Assembly (NCBI GenBank): GCA_902783925.1
Contig: CACZSV010000010.1
Location: 1-10,937, forward strand
DNA length: 10,937 nt
Source: an uncultured Coriobacteriaceae bacterium
Lineage (GTDB): Bacteria > Actinomycetota > Coriobacteriia > Coriobacteriales > QAMH01
Direction of reading: 5' to 3'
In this document: positions 6,507 to 10,937 of the stretch, piece by piece
Layout of the letters: each line of letters begins with the position of its first letter
Numbering within the stretch: the stretch's first letter is position 1
Notes under the pieces: model-generated
Databases searched by the model: none
What the model was told of the DNA's origin: nothing
The model's input: only the letters and a program-made list of their open reading frames with translations
Translations under genes and position numbers: made by a program

Positions 6507-8326
6507 TTTTCGGGCCTCCCCCCACGCAGCGAACCCATACCAAAGTGATCGCACCGCAGACAACGGCTGCACTCCTGTGCGGCATCCTCGTCGCGCAGCG
6601 GGATCTCGACGCCATCAAAATCGCCGGCGCGCTCGGCAGCGGAGCGTTCACGTATGTTCACGCGGCCACATGCGAGCTTGCTGTCGAAGGTCGCACGCGG
6701 AATGCGTACGTCGTCGAACACGTCGTGGCCAAAGCCGAGGTACGCATCGATGTTGGCAGCCACGGCCTTGCCAGCCGCAATAGCGCGGATAACCGTCGAG
6801 GGTCCCGTCTGGCAATCACCGCCGACGAAGACGTTCTCAAAGCCGTTCGCGCGACCATGCTCGTCGGAAAGAAAGCGTCCGCGGTTCTGCTCGACGCCTT
6901 TATCGGTAAAGTACTGGTATTCGATAATCTGGCCAATGGCCTCGATGAGCACATCGCATTCGAAGACCGCCTCTTCGGAGCGCGTGGCAATAGGAGCAGG
7001 GCGACCGCCTCGGTACAAGCTCGGCATCTGAGGCTGCCCGACAAAGGCGATTTCGTGATCGGTGCCCTTGTCGATACGCACCGGGCTCATGAGCTCGACC
7101 ATCTCGCAGCCTTCGGCGATGGCAGCCTCCACCTCTTCGGTAAGCGCCGTCATATCCTCGATGCGTCGACGGTAAATGCAGCGCACGCTCTTAGCGCCCA
7201 GACGCTTGGCGGTTCGCGTTGCGTCCATGGCAACGTTGCCGCCGCCTACGACGACCACATCCTTGCCCTGCAAGTCGCAGGGGTTACCGTCGGCCACCTG
7301 ATGCAAGAACGTTGCGGCGCTCATCACGCCTTCACGCGTGGCGTAATCGATGCCAAGATCGCGGAAATGATGCGCGCCGATGGCGATGTAGACCGCATCA
7401 TAACCATTGACGAGGTCTTCCCATTGCACGTCTTCGCCAACCTTTGCATTGAGCTTCACCTCGATGCCCAACGACAAGATGGCGTCGATGTCGTAGTTCA
7501 GGTTCTCCTCGGGCAGGCGATACCGCGGGATGCCGTAGTACATCATCCCGCCAAGATGAACGTTTTGCTCGTACACGGTAATGTCGTGCCCCATGAGCGC
7601 CAGATAATACGCTGCGGTCAAACCTGATGGGCCACCGCCGATTATGGCGACCTTCTTGCCAGTGGCATCCGCCTTCTGCGGAACATCGACCGCGCCGGCC
7701 GTCAGCACGGCGCGCTGTTTCATTCCGCGTATATTCACGGGAGCGTCGATCATGCCGCGACGGCACGTATGCTCGCAGGGATGCTCGCACACAAAGGCGC
7801 ATGCACTCGGGAACGGATTGTCGTTACGAATGACGCGCACGGCGTCTGCAGCACGCCCTTCGCGAAGGCATGCGATGTAGCCGGGAATGTCCACATGGCT
7901 CGGGCATTCCTTGACGCATGGCACCGCAGTGAACGGCTGCGTGCACACGCCGTTTGCCAAGTGGCTTTCTGCGTCTTCTTTAATAAGGTCGGCAAACGCA
8001 AGGCCCACTCGACCCGCTTGGAATCCGATGGCACAGTCAGCGGATTTATACAAAGTATCGCAGACCATGATGACCTGCTCGACGATGCCTTCCACATGCT
8101 CGCCGCGCAAAATCGATTCCAGGCTGTCGGTCAGCCGCGTCAACCCGATGCGGCACGGCGTACACTTGCCGCAGCTCTGCGACGCGCAGAGCTTGAAAAA
8201 GCCCACGGCGGTCTCGAGCGGGCACGTTGAATTGCCATAGACCGAAACGCGGTTAATGACCGCATCGGCGATGACACGTGCCTGCTCGTCCGCCTTCGTG
8301 GGCGCGAAAACAGGTAACCTGCTCAC
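6500..8326 (-). CDS. NuoF-type [4Fe-4S] / GltD-type NAD(P)H flavoprotein fusion, likely hydrogenase partner
   Basis: This 608-residue protein probably carries electrons between NAD(P)(H) and HydA. Residues 50-110 match only the C-terminal FeS domain of NuoF (SCGKCTPCR with C52, C55, C58, and C98). The NADH/FMN and SLBB parts are absent. From about 125 it is a glutamate-synthase small-subunit-like oxidoreductase. A cysteine-rich FeS domain comes first (C128, C137, C141, C176, C180, C184, C188). FAD binding follows (AIIGGGPSGL, 228-236), then a nucleotide fold GGGNVAMDATRTAKRLGA (361-378) with IYRRRIEDMTA (384-394). The arginines favour NADP(H). GGDC (502-505) is the second FAD motif, and CSRCLRC (586-592) near the end may complete an FeS site. 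I chose GTG at 8326 with GAGGGA 7 bases upstream; an ATG at 8458 lies inside folD. Its stop overlaps hydA, indicating coupled translation. A plain GltD role is unlikely, as no gltB is seen. Confidence 0.88.
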   Translation of the reverse strand: MSRLPVFAPTKADEQARVIADAVINRVSVYGNSTCPLETAVGFFKLCASQSCGKCTPCRIGLTRLTDSLESILRGEHVEGIVEQVIMVCDTLYKSADCAIGFQAGRVGLAFADLIKEDAESHLANGVCTQPFTAVPCVKECPSHVDIPGYIACLREGRAADAVRVIRNDNPFPSACAFVCEHPCEHTCRRGMIDAPVNIRGMKQRAVLTAGAVDVPQKADATGKKVAIIGGGPSGLTAAYYLALMGHDITVYEQNVHLGGMMYYGIPRYRLPEENLNYDIDAILSLGIEVKLNAKVGEDVQWEDLVNGYDAVYIAIGAHHFRDLGIDYATREGVMSAATFLHQVADGNPCDLQGKDVVVVGGGNVAMDATRTAKRLGAKSVRCIYRRRIEDMTALTEEVEAAIAEGCEMVELMSPVRIDKGTDHEIAFVGQPQMPSLYRGGRPAPIATRSEEAVFECDVLIEAIGQIIEYQYFTDKGVEQNRGRFLSDEHGRANGFENVFVGGDCQTGPSTVIRAIAAGKAVAANIDAYLGFGHDVFDDVRIPRATFDSKLACGRVNIRERSAAERAGDFDGVEIPLRDEDAAQECSRCLRCDHFGMGSLRGGRPEKW

Positions 8327-8333
8327 AGTCTCG

Positions 8334-8339
8334 TCCCTC
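8334..8339 (-). promoter_or_regulatory. Ribosome binding site supporting the GTG start at 8326
   Basis: GAGGGA lies 7 bases before the GTG codon at 8326-8324 in the 58-base gap after folD. The only upstream in-frame ATG (8458) is inside folD, and its extra 44 residues resemble no part of the NuoF or GltD families. This site therefore decides the start. Confidence 0.65.
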
Positions 8340-8384
8340 TCTCTTTTACTCTCTTCAGAAGAAACTAGTGATGCTTTTTCTGTA

Positions 8385-9239
8385 TTAGCCCTGCGCCCGT
8401 TCTGCCGCTTCGACCACGTGTTTGGCCAAAATAGCCGTCGTGACGCTTCCAACGCCACCGGGCACGGGGGTGATCGCCTTGACTACCGGCTCGACGGCAT
8501 CGAAGGAAACATCACCGCAGAGCTTGCCGGCTTCTTCATCCCAGTTGATTCCGACGTCGATAACGACCTGGCCCTCACGCACGGCGTCAGCCTGAACGGT
8601 ACCGATGTGACCAGCTGCGGCGACGATGATATCCGCGGCTTTGAGCTCACCCGCAAGATCCTTTGTACGCGTGTGGCACATCGTGACAGTGGCATTGGCT
8701 GCCTGGAGCATCATGCTGACCGGCTTGCCGATGACAAGAGAACGACCAACAACGGCGACCTTGGCTCCGGTGAGCTCGTATCCGTAATGCTTGATAACCT
8801 GCATGCACGCGTCGGCCGTGCAGGGAGGAAAGCCCACGGGCCTGTTCGCGAAAACGCCGTACAGGGAGCCCTGGGTAATTCCGTCGGCATCTTTGGCAGG
8901 ATCGAGTGCTGCACATGCAGCAGCTTCATCGAGATGCTTGGGAAGCGGGCGGAACATGAGGCAGCCGTGAATCGACGAATCGTTGTTGACCTCGTCAATC
9001 GCCGCCATAAGCTCTTCCTGTGTGCATTCGGCGTCAAGCACGAATTTCTTCAGCCCAAGACCAAGCGTTTCGCAACGCTTGGTGGCGCCGCGCTCATAGG
9101 ATAGATCATCCTCACGCTCTCCCACGCGGACAATCGCGAGCGTCGGGACGGTTCCCGCCGCCTTGAGCGCCTCGATGCGGGGCGTCAGCTCTTCGTTGAT
9201 CGCATCGGCAACCGGCTTGCCTTTCAAAAGCTCTGCCAT
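8385..9239 (-). CDS. folD: Methylenetetrahydrofolate dehydrogenase (FolD family), probably lacking cyclohydrolase activity
   Basis: FolD interconverts methylene-THF and methenyl-THF with NAD(P), and in bifunctional members also hydrolyses methenyl-THF to formyl-THF. The 284-residue length, KDADGI (116-121, D119), PPCTADA (138-144), the nucleotide motif VVGRSLVIGKP (163-173) and ITPVPGGVGSVTTA (256-269) make the family certain. R166 and S167 favour NADP. Two active-site positions are unusual. In an ungapped alignment with human MTHFD1 and E. coli FolD around Y48, the catalytic lysine position (human K56) is A52, and the glutamine position (human Q100) is F96 within CLMFRPLP. Changes at these positions in the human enzyme abolish cyclohydrolase while dehydrogenase can persist. 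The fchA gene 18 bases upstream can supply the missing step. The ATG at 9239 has AAAGGA 9 bases upstream. Confidence 0.95.
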   Translation of the reverse strand: MAELLKGKPVADAINEELTPRIEALKAAGTVPTLAIVRVGEREDDLSYERGATKRCETLGLGLKKFVLDAECTQEELMAAIDEVNNDSSIHGCLMFRPLPKHLDEAAACAALDPAKDADGITQGSLYGVFANRPVGFPPCTADACMQVIKHYGYELTGAKVAVVGRSLVIGKPVSMMLQAANATVTMCHTRTKDLAGELKAADIIVAAAGHIGTVQADAVREGQVVIDVGINWDEEAGKLCGDVSFDAVEPVVKAITPVPGGVGSVTTAILAKHVVEAAERAQG

Positions 9240-9257
9240 GATCTCATTTCCTTTCGT

Positions 9258-9881
9258 TTAAGCTCGAATACCTGCAGCGACTTCGTCGGCAACGGCTTTT
9301 GCACGCGGGACATAAGACAGAAGCTCGTCGGCTTCAGCCTCGACCTTCGCTGCATACTCACGATCTTTCAGGCTTTTCGTGTTGATGAACACATTCATAC
9401 TTGCGGCGCGCATCGCAGCGGCAGCGAGCACTGCACCGCAACCCACATCGCTGATAAGCATTCTGCTGCCCTTGACGTTCATCTCCTCGAGCAATTCTAT
9501 GGCCTTCGCAATTTGACGCATCATCTCGAGTGGGCCTGCGAGAGCATCCTTGGTGCATTTCTCGAGGGTCTCTGCGCGCGTGGGATCCTCTTTAGGAATC
9601 CCGTATGCCTGCGAAAGCGGATAGAATGCTGCGGCATCCTCTTCCACCAACTCGAGCAGGCGCTTGCGAATCTTCTCTCCTTCGGCAAGCATGCGCTGCA
9701 CATCTTCTTCGTATTCGGCATACTTCTTTTTACCCGTCGTGAAATTGCCCACCATCGAGCAAAGCGCAACGCCGAGCGCACCCGCGTAAGCAGCAGCTCC
9801 GCCGCCGCCCGGGACGCTCTCCTTTGCCGCTAGCACATCGGCAAATTCCGTGCATGTTTTGTCCATCATCTTTTCTGTCAT
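9258..9881 (-). CDS. fchA: Methenyltetrahydrofolate cyclohydrolase (FTCD cyclodeaminase-like)
   Basis: This 207-residue all-helical protein belongs to the formiminotransferase-cyclodeaminase C-domain family. In acetogens and purine fermenters the stand-alone form (FchA) interconverts formyl-THF and methenyl-THF. Diagnostic stretches are SVPGGGGAAAYAGALG (22-37), VEEDAAAFYPLSQAYGIPK (79-97) and LISDVGCGAVLAAAAMRAA (142-160). The position between fhs and folD is exactly the pathway order and settles cyclohydrolase over the histidine-degradation cyclodeaminase. I chose ATG at 9881, 10 bases after AAAGGA. The ATG at 9890, three codons earlier, sits just one base after that site and is unlikely. 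A start at 9890 would add only MYS. The gene follows a 113-base gap containing two hairpins. Confidence 0.92.
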   Translation of the reverse strand: MTEKMMDKTCTEFADVLAAKESVPGGGGAAAYAGALGVALCSMVGNFTTGKKKYAEYEEDVQRMLAEGEKIRKRLLELVEEDAAAFYPLSQAYGIPKEDPTRAETLEKCTKDALAGPLEMMRQIAKAIELLEEMNVKGSRMLISDVGCGAVLAAAAMRAASMNVFINTKSLKDREYAAKVEAEADELLSYVPRAKAVADEVAAGIRA

Positions 9882-9891
9882 TGAATACATT

Positions 9892-9897
9892 TCCTTT
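9892..9897 (-). promoter_or_regulatory. Ribosome binding site choosing the fchA start at 9881
   Basis: AAAGGA is 10 bases before the ATG at 9881 but abuts the ATG at 9890. The folD leader carries the same GAAAGGAAATG string, where the first ATG is out of frame and the true start lies 9 bases after AAAGGA. That parallel supports the second ATG here. Confidence 0.6.
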
Positions 9898-9919
9898 CTA
9901 TGTTAGGAAAGCAGCAACA

Positions 9920-9945
9920 GTCGACGGTTGCACGCAACCGTCGAC
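9920..9945 (-). repeat. Perfect 11-bp hairpin in the fhs-fchA gap
   Basis: GTCGACGGTTG (9920-9930) pairs perfectly with CAACCGTCGAC (9935-9945) around a 4-base loop. It lies about 40 bases before fchA. No T-run follows on the minus strand, so it is not a normal terminator; an RNA processing, stability or attenuation role is possible. It is the fchA-proximal of two tandem hairpins. Confidence 0.6.
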
Positions 9946-9952
9946 CGCAGTG

Positions 9953-9977
9953 CAGGGGCAAGAAACCATTGCCCCTG
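9953..9977 (-). repeat. 9-bp hairpin just after fhs
   Basis: CAGGGGCAA (9953-9961) pairs perfectly with TTGCCCCTG (9969-9977) around a 7-base loop, starting 17 bases after the fhs stop codon on the minus strand. The downstream sequence is GC-rich, not T-rich, so full termination is doubtful. It may mark the 3' end of a processed fhs message or partly attenuate transcription into fchA. Confidence 0.55.
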
Positions 9978-9994
9978 AAACGAAAAGCATTGCT

Positions 9995-10937
9995 TTAGAA
10001 CAAGCCGACGATCTTGCCGTCAGCGGTGACATCGATCTTCTCGGCAGCCGGGACTTTGGGCAGACCGGGCATGGTCATGATCTCGCCGGTCAAAGCGACG
10101 ATAAAGCCTGCGCCAGCGGAAATTTTGAGATTGCGCACCGTGATGCGGAAATCCTTCGGCGCGCCCAGCTTGGTCTGGTCGTCGGTGAAGGAATACTGCG
10201 TCTTGGCAACGCAGATGGGCAGCTTGTCGAAGCCGTTTGCCACAAGCTGGTCAAGCTGCTTTTTGGCCTTCGGGGTGAAGTCAACGCCATCGGCATGGTA
10301 AATCTTCGTAGCAATTGCGTTGAGCTTCTCTTCGATCGTCTGGTCGACGTCGTAGCAGAACTTGAACTCGTTGGACTGATCGCACACGCGGACGACTTCT
10401 TCGGCAAGAGCCGTAGCACCATCGCCGCCCTTTGCCCAGTGCTCGGCGAGCACGGCGTTGACGCCGAGTTCCTTGCACTTGGCCTGGACAAGCTCGAGCT
10501 CAGCTGCGGTATCGGTCGGGAATGCATTGATGGCAACAACCGCAGGCAGGCCATAGACGTCTTGAATGTTAGAAACATGCTGCAGCAAGTTAGGAAGACC
10601 TGCCTCAAGAGCCTCGAGGTTCTCGTTGTTGAGATCGGCCTTGGCAACGCCGCCATTATGCTTGAGAGCGCGGACGGTAGCGACGATAACGACACAGGAA
10701 GGCTGGATGCCCGCATAGCGGCACTTGATGTCAAGGAACTTCTCGGCACCGAGGTCTGCGCCGAAGCCTGCCTCGGTCACGGCGTAGTCGCCGAGTTGCA
10801 TTGCCATGCGCGTGGCGATCACAGAATTGCAACCGTGCGCGATGTTGGCAAAGGGTCCGCCGTGCACGAACGCGGGCGTTCCCTCGAGCGTTTGCACGAG
10901 GTTCGGTTTGAGCGCGTCCTTAAGGAGCGCCGCCATA
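9995..10937 (-). CDS. fhs: Formate-tetrahydrofolate ligase, C-terminal part (5' partial)
   Basis: Fhs condenses formate with tetrahydrofolate using ATP to give 10-formyl-THF, the entry of formate into the methyl branch of the Wood-Ljungdahl pathway. The 313 residues visible match the C-terminal part of a protein normally about 555-560 long. Conserved stretches include LKPNLVQTLEGTPAFVHGGP, NIAHGCNSVIATRMA, TEAGFGADLGAEKF, PAVVAINAFPTDT, EHWAKGGDGA and the canonical tail GEIMTMPGLPKVPAAEKID to GLF. The Met at 10936 is an internal family position, not the start; the frame is open at the right edge and about 240 residues are outside. It is the first visible gene of the minus-strand array, and the promoter for the cluster must lie to the right of the window or between unseen genes. 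Confidence 0.97.
   Translation of the reverse strand, partial: MAALLKDALKPNLVQTLEGTPAFVHGGPFANIAHGCNSVIATRMAMQLGDYAVTEAGFGADLGAEKFLDIKCRYAGIQPSCVVIVATVRALKHNGGVAKADLNNENLEALEAGLPNLLQHVSNIQDVYGLPAVVAINAFPTDTAAELELVQAKCKELGVNAVLAEHWAKGGDGATALAEEVVRVCDQSNEFKFCYDVDQTIEEKLNAIATKIYHADGVDFTPKAKKQLDQLVANGFDKLPICVAKTQYSFTDDQTKLGAPKDFRITVRNLKISAGAGFIVALTGEIMTMPGLPKVPAAEKIDVTADGKIVGLF

Noticed and set aside
6507..6572. A longer hydA start at 6572 adding 22 residues.
   Set aside because: The extra residues are absent from the family; MVAVTIDGKTVEA is the normal beginning of the [2Fe-2S] domain and GGAGG precedes the ATG at 6506.
8327..8458. An in-frame ATG at 8458 giving a 652-residue version of the flavoprotein fusion.
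   Set aside because: It starts inside folD, its extra 44 residues match no family part, and the GTG at 8326 has a good ribosome binding site.

Overview
The window looks like chromosomal DNA of a fairly GC-rich, strictly anaerobic bacterium. Its genes for one-carbon folate chemistry, [FeFe]-hydrogenase and ferredoxin-type reductases, together with the codon and base composition, fit best with an anaerobic actinobacterium of the Coriobacteriia (Eggerthellaceae-like). That placement is inferred from gene content, not from a marker gene; a GC-rich clostridial acetogen is the main alternative.

Layout. At the left edge, on the + strand, is the 3' part of an aldo/keto reductase with a C-terminal double [4Fe-4S] domain (1-1118). 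A roughly 300-base convergent intergenic region follows. It holds two strong hairpins that share a short core sequence; the right-hand one probably terminates the leftward transcripts. Everything else, 1427 to the right edge, is one array of nine minus-strand genes. In transcription order it runs: fhs (formate-tetrahydrofolate ligase, cut by the right edge), fchA (methenyl-THF cyclohydrolase), folD (methylene-THF dehydrogenase), a NuoF-type FeS / GltD-type flavoprotein fusion, hydA ([FeFe]-hydrogenase), a three-gene ABC importer (lipoprotein, permease, ATPase) and focA (formate channel). Gaps within the array are 113 bases or less, and three junctions overlap or nearly touch.

Working together. 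FocA would move formate; Fhs, FchA and FolD form the methyl-branch steps of the Wood-Ljungdahl pathway from formate to methylene-THF. HydA and the fusion protein look like a two-subunit H2:NAD(P) oxidoreductase, with NADP(H) preferred on motif grounds, and could link H2 to the nucleotide pool that FolD uses. FolD has lost two residues needed for cyclohydrolase activity in its bifunctional relatives, which explains the separate FchA. The ABC importer substrate is unknown. No formate dehydrogenase, metF, CODH/ACS or hydrogenase maturase gene is visible here, so the module must rely on genes elsewhere. The most interesting reading is a compact H2- and formate-fed C1 module built around an unusual minimal hydrogenase partner.
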